DNA from: a virus
Virus record (IMG/VR): IMGVR_UViG_3300032282_003042
Span: 1-60,271 of that record
Strand: one strand, 5' to 3'
Length of the DNA: 60,271 nucleotides
Numbering within the stretch: the stretch's first letter is position 1; every line of letters starts with the position of its first letter. Below are positions 1-6,605 of this stretch, piece by piece. The notes under the pieces are model-generated. The model searched no databases. It saw only the letters and a list, made by a program, of their open reading frames with translations, and was not told the DNA's origin. The position numbers and the translations under genes are program-made.

Positions 1-16
1 GAGTAGCTAAAGAAAC

Positions 17-613
17 ATGGATAGATCGAACAACTACACAAGATTCTACAACAAACTCTATATCTGTCTTTACTCAGTAGTATTTGCTGGAAGTGCTTTT
101 GCTCAAGCAACTCAAGCACCATCTAACACAAACATTGCTGGTCCTTCAGCATCTGCTACTGGTAACGTGACTAACCAGGCAGTTCAAGTATTACAAGGAC
201 CATACGCAATGAACACATATGGGAATGGAGTTTCTTGCCAAGGTGCTACATTTTCATTATCTCCATTTGTATTGAAAAGTGGAAACTCAAGTGAAGATCC
301 AGCAACATTTACAACAAGTAGCCAAAATTGGGGAATTTCTGCTGGGATTAATGTGCCACTCGATAGTACATTAATGGAATTGTGCAAAGAAAGAGCACGA
401 ACAGAAATTAAAAGACAGAATGCTGAAGCAGATAAAGCACGTTTAGATTTTGAATTAGTTAGATTAATTAAATGTGGAGAAGCAATTAAATCTGGTGTTA
501 CCTTCCACCCAAATTCTCCTTACGCCAGAATATGTTCTGATGTAGTTGTAAGGTATCCGCAGATAAATACTACAGTAACTACGTTACAAAATAATGGCAA
601 AGTCAAAGAATAA
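17..613 (+). CDS. Conserved phage protein with signal peptide
   Basis: The protein has 198 residues. The N-terminus reads as a signal peptide: a short polar start, a hydrophobic core around residues 15-27 and an AFA-Q cleavage-like site near residue 30. This suggests export or membrane processing. A Gln/Asn/Ser/Thr-rich middle part contains TNQAVQVLQGPY and YGNGVSCQG, which I recall from conserved hypothetical proteins of marine T4-like phages. Residues about 122-150 form a charged, probably helical stretch, and a Cys pair follows. An in-frame stop at 8-10 makes the ATG at 17 the first possible start. The end overlaps the next small gene. The function is unknown; a virion or envelope-associated role is inference only. 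Confidence 0.8.
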   Translation: MDRSNNYTRFYNKLYICLYSVVFAGSAFAQATQAPSNTNIAGPSASATGNVTNQAVQVLQGPYAMNTYGNGVSCQGATFSLSPFVLKSGNSSEDPATFTTSSQNWGISAGINVPLDSTLMELCKERARTEIKRQNAEADKARLDFELVRLIKCGEAIKSGVTFHPNSPYARICSDVVVRYPQINTTVTTLQNNGKVKE

Positions 614-698
614 AGGTAGTAAAGTAGCCAAGAAACCTAAACAGAATCAAGGAAATGCTACTGCCAAGAAAGCAAAAAATGGTGGCAAAAAAAAGTGA
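594..698 (+). CDS. Lys-rich 34-residue basic peptide
   Basis: This short ORF starts inside the end of the previous gene (20 nt overlap) and ends just before the next one. It encodes a 34-residue peptide that is almost all Lys, Asn, Gly, Ala and Gln (start MAKSKNKGSKVAKKPK, end KNGGKKK), so it is strongly basic and lacks hydrophobic residues. Such a peptide could bind nucleic acid or be a head-packaged basic protein, but nothing proves this. A late-promoter-like GATAAATA lies at 562-569, about 25 nt upstream. Tight packing with both neighbours supports a real gene. Confidence 0.55.
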   Translation: MAKSKNKGSKVAKKPKQNQGNATAKKAKNGGKKK

Positions 699-704
699 GG
701 TGTT

Positions 705-896
705 ATGCCAAGAGAATGGAATACTCCTATAAGAGAACCGTGGAATCCTGTAATCAAAAAATGCCTTGACGCTGTTGATGAGCACGTCAGATTGCACATT
801 AAAACAGGAGATGAGTGGCATTTATCACAAGCAGAAACATTAAGAAAATATGTAAAAAATTTAAAAGTTTGGATACATAAACAAGAGGGAAGATGA
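705..896 (+). CDS. Conserved small phage protein, 63 aa
   Basis: This small soluble protein, rich in charged and aromatic residues, is preceded by a GTGAGGTGTT ribosome-binding site. It contains WNPVIKKCLDAVDEH and a TLRKYVKNLKVWIHKQE helix, and is probably all-helical. No catalytic motif is visible. Its stop overlaps the next start as ATGA, which indicates translational coupling within a run of small genes. I recall similar short proteins in marine T4-like phages, but no function is known to me. Confidence 0.7.
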   Translation: MPREWNTPIREPWNPVIKKCLDAVDEHVRLHIKTGDEWHLSQAETLRKYVKNLKVWIHKQEGR

Positions 897-1045
897 CTAA
901 TGTAGTTTGGAGTGTTAATATTTTACTCTGTATTGGATTATTGGGAACTGCATGGTCCATTTATTATATACTAAGACTAGCATATCTGGAGACAAAAAAT
1001 GAAAAACCTAGCACTCATTCTATCAGCAACAAGTTTAACAATTAG
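893..1045 (+). CDS. Single-pass membrane peptide, 50 aa
   Basis: This ORF begins at the ATGA overlap with the stop of the preceding gene. It encodes 50 residues with one hydrophobic helix (about residues 5-29, including NILLCIGLLGTAW and SIYYILRLAY) and a polar tail. The 3' part overlaps the start of the next gene by 47 nt in another frame. The coupled start and clear transmembrane pattern support translation. A small inner-membrane role such as lysis control is only a guess. Confidence 0.6.
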   Translation: MTNVVWSVNILLCIGLLGTAWSIYYILRLAYLETKNEKPSTHSISNKFNN

Positions 1046-1211
1046 TGGAGCACTTTGCTATGGTGCTTACATAACTTATCAGAAGGCACAGAAGATTTTA
1101 GATAACCCAGAAGAGTTTGTTGGTGCTGTGGTAGAGAAACAAGTATCAAAAGCATTGGAAAAATTATCCATACCTAAACTAAATAGTAATGTATTCAAGT
1201 TACCATTTTAA
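999..1211 (+). CDS. Small membrane-anchored conserved protein
   Basis: The product has 70 residues with an N-terminal hydrophobic segment (about residues 3-25, LALILSATSLTISGALCYGA) and an amphipathic polar tail containing NPEEFVGAVVEKQVSKALEKL. The start is supported by a GGAG ribosome-binding site 7 nt upstream. The N-terminus could be a membrane anchor or an uncleaved signal. I recall close relatives in marine T4-like phages, always unassigned. It ends 5 nt before the tail-fibre-like gene. Confidence 0.75.
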   Translation: MKNLALILSATSLTISGALCYGAYITYQKAQKILDNPEEFVGAVVEKQVSKALEKLSIPKLNSNVFKLPF

Positions 1212-1216
1212 TCATA

Positions 1217-2149
1217 ATGTCTATTACAAACACCACATATAGAGTTTTTGTCGAAAAACTTGGAAATACAAACCCATCGCAATTTATTGGAAACGAAGGA
1301 GAAGTTTTCTACGACCCCGATGCAGTATCACCATCACTAAAGCTATCTAATGGTTCTACTCCTGGGGGAGTATCCTTTGCTGGTGGTGGAAGTGGTGGTA
1401 ATGCCAACACTGGAGATATAACTTTTAATGCAAATTATCTTGTAGGGACGGGTACTACTTATGGTGGTTCTGGTTTATTCTTTGCTCCTGGTCCAGATTT
1501 TGTAGATGCAGAGAACGAAATTTCAAACGGAACTCAATACGTAAGATTACGTGGTGGTGATACTGCATCCCACATACATTTTGATACTGCAGATAATAGC
1601 AGTTATGATTGGTATTTTGGTGATGATAGTAAATATGTGTTGTTATCTAAAGAAGGTGATATAAAAATTTCAGCTTCGGGTGCTGGTGGTAGTGGTAGAT
1701 GGAGATTTAAACAAAATGGAACATTAAATCTTCCTGGTGGGAGCGATGTTGGGTCTGGGTCTGGAACTTATTTAAGTTCTGTGGGCACAATTTGTAGAAG
1801 TTCTGGACAATCTCAAGTTACTATTTACACAGCAAGTGAAACATGGATGACTACGGTAAAATTACTCATACAAGCCGAAGGTTCAATCTCATCAGGTGGA
1901 TGGCAAACTCAAGCAACAGAACTATTAATAATTAAATCTGTAAATGGACCATCAATACAAGCATTCAAAACTAGTGACATCACTACTGGTGGTATAGACA
2001 ATGATATCTTCATATCAAATTATTTTGTGTCTTTAGTTGATGGAAAAATTACTGTAAATGCAGAACCCATCAATACTGGGCTGATCGATGGGATTAACAC
2101 AAATGTTTGTTTTGCAGTTTCAATTACTGAAATATATTCTAACGATTAA
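1217..2149 (+). CDS. Tail-fibre/adhesin-like virion protein
   Basis: The protein has 310 residues rich in Gly, Ser, Thr and Asn. Its N-terminal segment (FIGNEGEVFYDPD, then LKLSNGSTPGGVSF) resembles the repeat used in tropism-determinant and tail-fibre N-termini to describe a fibre head. A Gly/Ser hinge follows at residues 55-65. The remainder looks like beta-structured fibre domains (HIHFDTADNSSYDWYFGDD, SGRWRFKQNGTLNLPGG). No enzyme motif is visible. Composition and gene neighbourhood suggest a host-binding or virion surface protein; the exact location in the particle is unknown. Confidence 0.6.
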   Translation: MSITNTTYRVFVEKLGNTNPSQFIGNEGEVFYDPDAVSPSLKLSNGSTPGGVSFAGGGSGGNANTGDITFNANYLVGTGTTYGGSGLFFAPGPDFVDAENEISNGTQYVRLRGGDTASHIHFDTADNSSYDWYFGDDSKYVLLSKEGDIKISASGAGGSGRWRFKQNGTLNLPGGSDVGSGSGTYLSSVGTICRSSGQSQVTIYTASETWMTTVKLLIQAEGSISSGGWQTQATELLIIKSVNGPSIQAFKTSDITTGGIDNDIFISNYFVSLVDGKITVNAEPINTGLIDGINTNVCFAVSITEIYSND

Positions 2150-2182
2150 ACTAAATACTGATAAGTTTAAACTACCATTCTG

Positions 2183-2596
2183 ATGTCATTAAAAGATCCT
2201 TATATCTATCGTATCAAACAAATCACAAAAGTAATCGACGGAGACACAATTGATGCTGACATTGACCTTGGTTTTGATATCTCTCTCAGTAAGCGAATAC
2301 GTCTTGCTGCTGTTGATACTCCAGAGAGTCGCACAGCAGACGCAAACGAAAAGAAATATGGTCTCGAATCAAAAGAATGGTTGAAGCATAAAGTAGAGAA
2401 TGCCAAGAACATTCTAATCAAAACTGAGCTTCCAGATAGTACAGAAAAGTATGGAAGAATCATTGGTCATTTATTCATTAACGACCAAGAGACATCATTG
2501 AATGATCAAATGATTGTCGAAGGTTATGCTTGGGAATATGATGGTGGCACTAAGAAGAAAAACTTTGCTGAATTAGATGCTAAGCGTAAGAAGTAA
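2183..2596 (+). CDS. Thermonuclease-fold (SNase-like) nuclease
   Basis: This 137-residue protein carries the full staphylococcal nuclease signature: VIDGDT (D19, D21, T22), RLAAVDTPE (R40, D45, T46, E48) and YGRIIG (R92). These match the calcium ligands and the two catalytic arginines of the SNase family, so it should be an active Ca-dependent nuclease of DNA or RNA. There is no signal peptide, so action in the infected cell (host DNA degradation or DNA processing) is more likely than secretion. A CTAAATAC motif lies 24 nt upstream. The gene ends back to back with a convergent gene: its stop at 2594-2596 touches the opposing stop at 2597. Confidence 0.88.
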   Translation: MSLKDPYIYRIKQITKVIDGDTIDADIDLGFDISLSKRIRLAAVDTPESRTADANEKKYGLESKEWLKHKVENAKNILIKTELPDSTEKYGRIIGHLFINDQETSLNDQMIVEGYAWEYDGGTKKKNFAELDAKRKK

Positions 2597-3346
2597 TTAC
2601 TTACCCAAGTTATGCTGACGTTTCTTTTCTAGTTTAAATTCTTTTTTTAACTTCTTGGCAACTGCTTTCATCTGCTTATCTTTTTCAAAAGCAAAAAATA
2701 ATTGTAACTCATAGTCAGTTAAATCTTTGGATAGAAGTTTCTTACCACGAATCCAAAGTTGATTGGCAATTGGTTTAAAGAACTTCAACAGGAATTCCAC
2801 GGCAGACTTGCCTAGGAGCGCCGCCGCGGTCGCTGCCATCGCTGTGGTGCCTGCCAGTGCCACTTCCTTGTTTGTGGGCACTGGAACCGCTCCTAGGATA
2901 GGCACATGTATCTCTGCTGATATAGGTTTGTCTGTGGTTTGTTGGATATCAGTTGATTCTGATTTATCTTGTGATTGAGCAACTTTAATTGCTGGCATTA
3001 TTGGCGGAGGAGAATCAGGAAGTTTTCTTTCCTTTTCTTCTTTTTCGTGCTGTTCTTTTTGTTTTTCTGCTCGTACAGCTGCATCAAATTCTTCCTGTGT
3101 TGGTACATTAATCACAGGATATTTAATAGAAGGGTCTGGCGCCTCAAATACAGGAAGCGCCAAACCATTGGTAACAGGAACCTGAGTTTTAGCTGGCGGT
3201 AGTTGCTCTACTATAGTCGGGAGAATCCCCTGCACCGCATTCTGGGCAACCTTCGGTTGCTGTAGCGGCGATAGTTGGCTCGGTTGGAGCTGGGGTATCG
3301 ACGATGAATTCAGGTTCTGGATTCCTTCCAGTGGGTTTATCGGCAT
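2597..3346 (-). CDS. Conserved protein with Pro-rich N-terminus and hydrophobic segment
   Basis: The protein has 249 residues. The N-terminal third is rich in Pro, Gln and Leu. Next comes a highly charged helical stretch (AAVRAEKQKEQHEKEEKERK, residues about 90-110) and a linker. A hydrophobic helix of about 30 residues follows (VALAGTTAMAATAAALLGK), with a basic C-terminus. I recall this last part, starting PVPTNKEVALAG, in marine T4-like phages. GGGAGAA upstream of the ATG at 3346 supports the start, although the first 158 nt overlap the preceding gene in another frame. It is possibly a virion-internal or membrane protein; function unknown. Confidence 0.7.
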   Translation of the reverse strand: MPINPLEGIQNLNSSSIPQLQPSQLSPLQQPKVAQNAVQGILPTIVEQLPPAKTQVPVTNGLALPVFEAPDPSIKYPVINVPTQEEFDAAVRAEKQKEQHEKEEKERKLPDSPPPIMPAIKVAQSQDKSESTDIQQTTDKPISAEIHVPILGAVPVPTNKEVALAGTTAMAATAAALLGKSAVEFLLKFFKPIANQLWIRGKKLLSKDLTDYELQLFFAFEKDKQMKAVAKKLKKEFKLEKKRQHNLGK

Positions 3347-3515
3347 CTTCTTTATCTTCTCCCTTCTTCAATGTGTCAACTCCAAAGGTTGCTGCGGCAG
3401 CAGTGAATACTGTAGCAATAAATGTAGGGTCCATCTTAGCGAGTAGACCAGCATAACTAGCAGTGAGAAGAGCAGCACTCCAACTCAAAACACTAATCCT
3501 AATAATTGTGCTCAT
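3189..3515 (-). CDS. Two-helix membrane protein (possible holin)
   Basis: I chose the ATG at 3515, which has an AAGGA site 8 nt upstream; an ATG at 3542 is in frame with a closer site. The 108-residue product has two hydrophobic helices (ISVLSWSAALLTASYAGLLA and PTFIATVFTAAAATFG), then a charged, Pro-rich tail with a CxxC pair (GCPECG). Size, topology and position immediately after lysozyme fit a holin or lysis accessory protein, but no family signature proves it. The 3' end overlaps the next gene by 158 nt in a different frame. Confidence 0.7.
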   Translation of the reverse strand: MSTIIRISVLSWSAALLTASYAGLLAKMDPTFIATVFTAAAATFGVDTLKKGEDKEDADKPTGRNPEPEFIVDTPAPTEPTIAATATEGCPECGAGDSPDYSRATTAS

Positions 3516-3559
3516 ACATTTTTCCTTTTTGTTTTCGTTCATTGTCCTTTAACGTGAGG

Positions 3560-4231
3560 TTAACCTTTTTTCCAAGCTTCACCTTCTGCTTTTCTTCTAC
3601 GTGCTAGTCCTGCTTCTACATTTGAACCAGGATTTCTGTAGAGGTAAAGCGCATCAGGCACCTTATCCCATTCTTTATTTTTTAGAACACGAGTAATAGT
3701 ATTAAAATTATCACCACCATAAAAACCAGCGCCAAGATTATAGGCGAAAGAAAGTAGAGCACCTCTTTTACCATCAGACATCTCATTCCAGTGAGGAATT
3801 TTACGAAGTGCTGGTAAGAAATGTTTTTTTGCCTCATCAATCAGTAGCTCATCTGCTTCTGCTTGTGTGATGCTATCACCCATATGGAATGGCGAACCAT
3901 CTTTCTTGCGAGTGCATCCCCAACCAATCGTGATTGGCAGACCACCAGAAAGAGGGTCTGGATATGCATTCAATCTGCATCCTTCAAACTCTTTTACTAG
4001 TTTGATGCCCATTTGTGGAACATCATCACCACCAACTACGGGAGCGGCAACAGATGGTGCTGATGCTGGTGCCGCATTACCCTTTTTTCCTCTATAAATC
4101 TCCGCCCAATCAATGTTATCATCTAGATATTTGACTGGTAAATTATCTTCTAACCACTGAACAGCTTTAACGTGATTAGGGTTCTTCTCGTCGTAAAACT
4201 TGAAGAAGTTGTGTAAATCGATTCTTGCCAT
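3560..4231 (-). CDS. GH24-type lysozyme (endolysin) with N-terminal accessory domain
   Basis: This 223-residue protein hydrolyses the glycan strands of peptidoglycan. Residues about 75-223 are a lambdoid/T4-type lysozyme domain with the catalytic series E83 (KEFEG), D92 (YPDP) and T101 (ITIGWG). The family features LLSFAYNLGAG and GLARRRKAEGEAW follow. Residues 1-47 are a separate small domain (DLHNFFKFYD, VQWLEDNLP) also found at the start of the C39-like peptidase upstream. An Ala/Pro/Ser/Gly linker (residues 50-70) joins the parts. AAGGAG lies 6 nt before the ATG. There is no signal peptide, so release would need a holin, or the protein is virion-borne. Confidence 0.9.
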   Translation of the reverse strand: MARIDLHNFFKFYDEKNPNHVKAVQWLEDNLPVKYLDDNIDWAEIYRGKKGNAAPASAPSVAAPVVGGDDVPQMGIKLVKEFEGCRLNAYPDPLSGGLPITIGWGCTRKKDGSPFHMGDSITQAEADELLIDEAKKHFLPALRKIPHWNEMSDGKRGALLSFAYNLGAGFYGGDNFNTITRVLKNKEWDKVPDALYLYRNPGSNVEAGLARRRKAEGEAWKKG

Positions 4232-4249
4232 TGTTGTTCTCCTTAGTTA

Positions 4250-4921
4250 TCAATCAAAAATACGACCCCAACCATCGTTGCCACCTGGGCACCAACGATG
4301 CTTGAGCATTGCTTTTGTATAAATGGTCTTATTACCATTTGTTACTGGACCAGTATAGTTATCATTACATGAACCATAAGGATCATTAATAAAGTAACCT
4401 TTTTCATCTGGTGTTTTACCAATCACTACAACCATGTGCCCACCAGTAGGTGCAGATAAAGAACCACGGTGAAGGATACCAATAACGACAGGCTTCCCAG
4501 CATCGAGACTCTTATCAATATCAGCGAAAGAAAGATTGTAACTAAAGTGTGACTTAACACCATAACCCGCAAGAACCTTTGTCTGAACAGCATGGTCAGT
4601 GGTGTCGCCAATTGCAAATACTTTCTTAACATATTCGTCATCTCCTTTAATGCTTCCTGGCTTGAGGAAAGCAAGGCACATAGCACACGATGAACTGTTA
4701 CAAGTTCTATGTGCGTCTCTATAGTTATCTACTTGATTGAAATATGGAACTGCTAGAACTGCTGGTGTAGGTGGTTTAGTTCTAAAAATTCCAATCCATT
4801 CTGATTCTGAATCATCAAGGAATTGAGCAGGTAGGTTATCCTCTAACCATTGAACTGCTGCCACATGATTATCATTATTGTCATCATAAAATTTAAAAAA
4901 GTTATGAAGGTCTAACGTCAT
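4250..4921 (-). CDS. C39-like papain-fold peptidase with the same N-terminal domain
   Basis: The start is set at 4921 because GGAGATAAAA precedes that ATG and the product then begins like the lysozyme (MTLDLHNFFKFYD). Residues 1-47 are the shared domain. Residues about 55-223 are a peptidase C39-like domain: VPYFNQVDN, the nucleophile region TCNSSS (C74), the histidine region GGHMVVVIG, and FINDPYG for the acid residue. Such domains cut peptide bonds, and here the peptidoglycan cross-bridge or a phage protein are possible substrates. The gene overlaps the upstream nuclease by 20 nt and lies 18 nt before lysozyme, so both enzymes are probably made together. Confidence 0.82.
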   Translation of the reverse strand: MTLDLHNFFKFYDDNNDNHVAAVQWLEDNLPAQFLDDSESEWIGIFRTKPPTPAVLAVPYFNQVDNYRDAHRTCNSSSCAMCLAFLKPGSIKGDDEYVKKVFAIGDTTDHAVQTKVLAGYGVKSHFSYNLSFADIDKSLDAGKPVVIGILHRGSLSAPTGGHMVVVIGKTPDEKGYFINDPYGSCNDNYTGPVTNGNKTIYTKAMLKHRWCPGGNDGWGRIFD

Positions 4922-5255
4922 TTTTATCTCCGAATAAACGTATAAAGTACTCTGCGTCAACCACTGCTAGTGGTTTTTTTCCATTCTTTTTAATAACGAC
5001 AAGAGGTTCATAGTCACCAGAGTTGACAGATGCTTGTTCATAAGCATCCCATATATTTAGCTTCTCAACATTTTTACATTCAATACTATGAGGAAATTTT
5101 GACCTGGCTGCACGAGCCATGATAAGGTCTTCGCCACCTGCTCCCATGCTACGAGATTCAATATCTTCTGGATGAACTTCAAGCATCTCAATGAGTTTAT
5201 CTCTTACCCATTGTTGCAAACGGCGACCTTTCGCTTTTGCTGACTGTGGATTCAT
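4902..5255 (-). CDS. Small PD-(D/E)XK-like nuclease
   Basis: This 117-residue protein has a basic N-terminal helix (KAKGRRLQQWVRDKL), then RSMGAGGEDLIMA and SIECKNVE. The acidic residue after the glycines and the E-x-K pair (ECK) match the core of restriction-like PD-(D/E)XK nucleases, including small Holliday-junction resolvase-like phage enzymes. It is the first gene of the leftward lysis-module operon, and its ribosome-binding site lies in a hairpin overlapped by a late promoter. Substrate is unknown; DNA branch resolution or trimming during packaging would fit late expression. Confidence 0.7.
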   Translation of the reverse strand: MNPQSAKAKGRRLQQWVRDKLIEMLEVHPEDIESRSMGAGGEDLIMARAARSKFPHSIECKNVEKLNIWDAYEQASVNSGDYEPLVVIKKNGKKPLAVVDAEYFIRLFGDKNDVRPS

Positions 5256-5263
5256 AATAAAAA

Positions 5264-5287
5264 ACCTCCATATAGGAGGTATTTATC
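5264..5287 (-). promoter_or_regulatory. Late promoter GATAAATA overlapping an RBS-sequestering hairpin
   Basis: On the minus strand GATAAATA (5287-5280) matches the T4 late element. It runs directly into a perfect hairpin, ACCTCC-TATAT-GGAGGT (5280-5264). The downstream arm GGAGG is the ribosome-binding site of the nuclease gene starting at 5255. By T4 spacing the late start would fall near 5274-5273, within the loop, so late RNA would lack the ACCTCC arm. Read-through RNA would keep the hairpin and hide the site. Confidence 0.7.
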
Positions 5288-5290
5288 TAT

Positions 5291-5458
5291 TCAGTTGAAC
5301 CAAGGATCTGGTATTTTTTCAGTAGAATGTCTAATATCCATCTTTGTTGATGGTTTAGATTCTCTACATTTTCCTGTTGCTCCTGCAGTTTCTTTTGAAT
5401 GTTTTGAAACTTTTTCTTTTTCACAGTTTAAAACCAGCGAAAGTATCTTTTTTAACAT
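5291..5458 (-). CDS. Small ORF downstream of nrdB, 55 aa
   Basis: The ATG at 5458 has a GGAGG site 11 nt upstream. The ORF overlaps the 3' end of nrdB by 38 nt in another frame. The product (MLKKILSLVLNCEKEK at the start, KIPDPWFN at the end) has a short hydrophobic N-terminal helix and a polar, Lys/Ser-rich remainder with two Cys. No function can be assigned. Position, ribosome-binding site and filling of the gap before the lysis module support a real gene. Confidence 0.5.
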   Translation of the reverse strand: MLKKILSLVLNCEKEKVSKHSKETAGATGKCRESKPSTKMDIRHSTEKIPDPWFN

Positions 5459-6605
5459 CTTGTTTAATACCTCCAATGACATACGATTCTACTTCTGTTT
5501 CCTGTGGGGCAACTTGAAGACCTTTAGAAGATAACCAATGTTCGGTCCAAGGAAGTGGATTATTATTTAAAGGAACATCAAAAATAGGGTCAAGACCAAT
5601 CGCTTTGAGTCTACGATTAGCAATCCATTCTACATATTTTTGTAGCAATTTTGCATTTAAACCAATCATAGAGCCATCTTTAAATAAATATTCAGCCCAA
5701 AGTTTTTCTTCTTCAACACAATTTTTAAACATTTCATAAACTATATTTTTTTCTTCTTCTGCAATACGTTGCATATCATAATCATCACCTGCTTTCCATT
5801 TGTTAAGAATATTCTGAGTAATCACAAGATGCTGAGATTCATCACGAGCAATTAAACCAATGATTTTAGCGTTTCCTTCCATAAGTTTAAGTTCTCCGAA
5901 AGCAAATGAACAAGCAAAGGAAACATAGAATCTAATACCTTCAAGAATATTTACATTAGCAACAGCACGATACAGTTTACGTTTAAGATCATAAAGAGTT
6001 TCTTTAGCTGCAGGAACACCTTCTAATTGATGTTGCCATTGGTTACCAGCAGAATATTCTTGTGAAGCTTGAATGAAATCATCATATGCTTTAGTTACAC
6101 TTCGAGCACGTTGAAGAATTTGCTCATCGTGAATAATAGTATCAAACACTTCAGTTGGATCCGAGTAAACATTCTTAATAATGTAAGTATAAGAACGACT
6201 ATGAACCATTTCCATAAACTCCCAAACTTTTATACAAGCTTCCAATTCAGGAAGAGAACAATGAGGAGCAAATGCCATACTTGGTCCACGACCCTGAACA
6301 GAATCAAGAAGAATTTGGTATTTTAAATTGGAAGTAAAAATATGTTTTTGTTCGGGACGTAAAGTCTGATAATCTGCACGATCTTTTTGAAGAGACACTT
6401 CTTCTGGTCTCCAAAAATATCCAAGTTGAGTTTGAGTAAGTTTATCAAATACAGGATATTTGAATTGGTCATATCTTTGAACCCCCAAAGGGGAACCAAA
6501 AAACATTGGTTGTTTTAACGCATTAACAACTGATGTATTAAATACAGTCATGCCTTCTATTTTGGTCATGGTTTCGTCTTTGGTTTTAAATTTTACAACT
6601 GTCAC
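5421..6605 (-). CDS. nrdB: Ribonucleotide reductase class Ia, small (beta) subunit
   Basis: The product is orthologous to T4 NrdB. It holds the di-iron/tyrosyl radical needed by NrdA to make deoxynucleotides. The N-terminus (MTVFN, then PMFFGS, YFWRPEEVSLQKDR) matches the family. EMVHSRSY carries Glu, His and the radical Tyr in the E.coli-like spacing, and RDESQHLVIT supplies further iron ligands. The listed start is a GTG with GAGG 9 nt upstream, overlapping nrdA by 20 nt. ATG codons at 6569 and 6551 are alternatives, and the latter aligns best with T4 NrdB. The C-terminal tail ends KKDTFAGFKL, as expected for docking to NrdA. Confidence 0.95.
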   Translation of the reverse strand: MTVVKFKTKDETMTKIEGMTVFNTSVVNALKQPMFFGSPLGVQRYDQFKYPVFDKLTQTQLGYFWRPEEVSLQKDRADYQTLRPEQKHIFTSNLKYQILLDSVQGRGPSMAFAPHCSLPELEACIKVWEFMEMVHSRSYTYIIKNVYSDPTEVFDTIIHDEQILQRARSVTKAYDDFIQASQEYSAGNQWQHQLEGVPAAKETLYDLKRKLYRAVANVNILEGIRFYVSFACSFAFGELKLMEGNAKIIGLIARDESQHLVITQNILNKWKAGDDYDMQRIAEEEKNIVYEMFKNCVEEEKLWAEYLFKDGSMIGLNAKLLQKYVEWIANRRLKAIGLDPIFDVPLNNNPLPWTEHWLSSKGLQVAPQETEVESYVIGGIKQDVKKDTFAGFKL

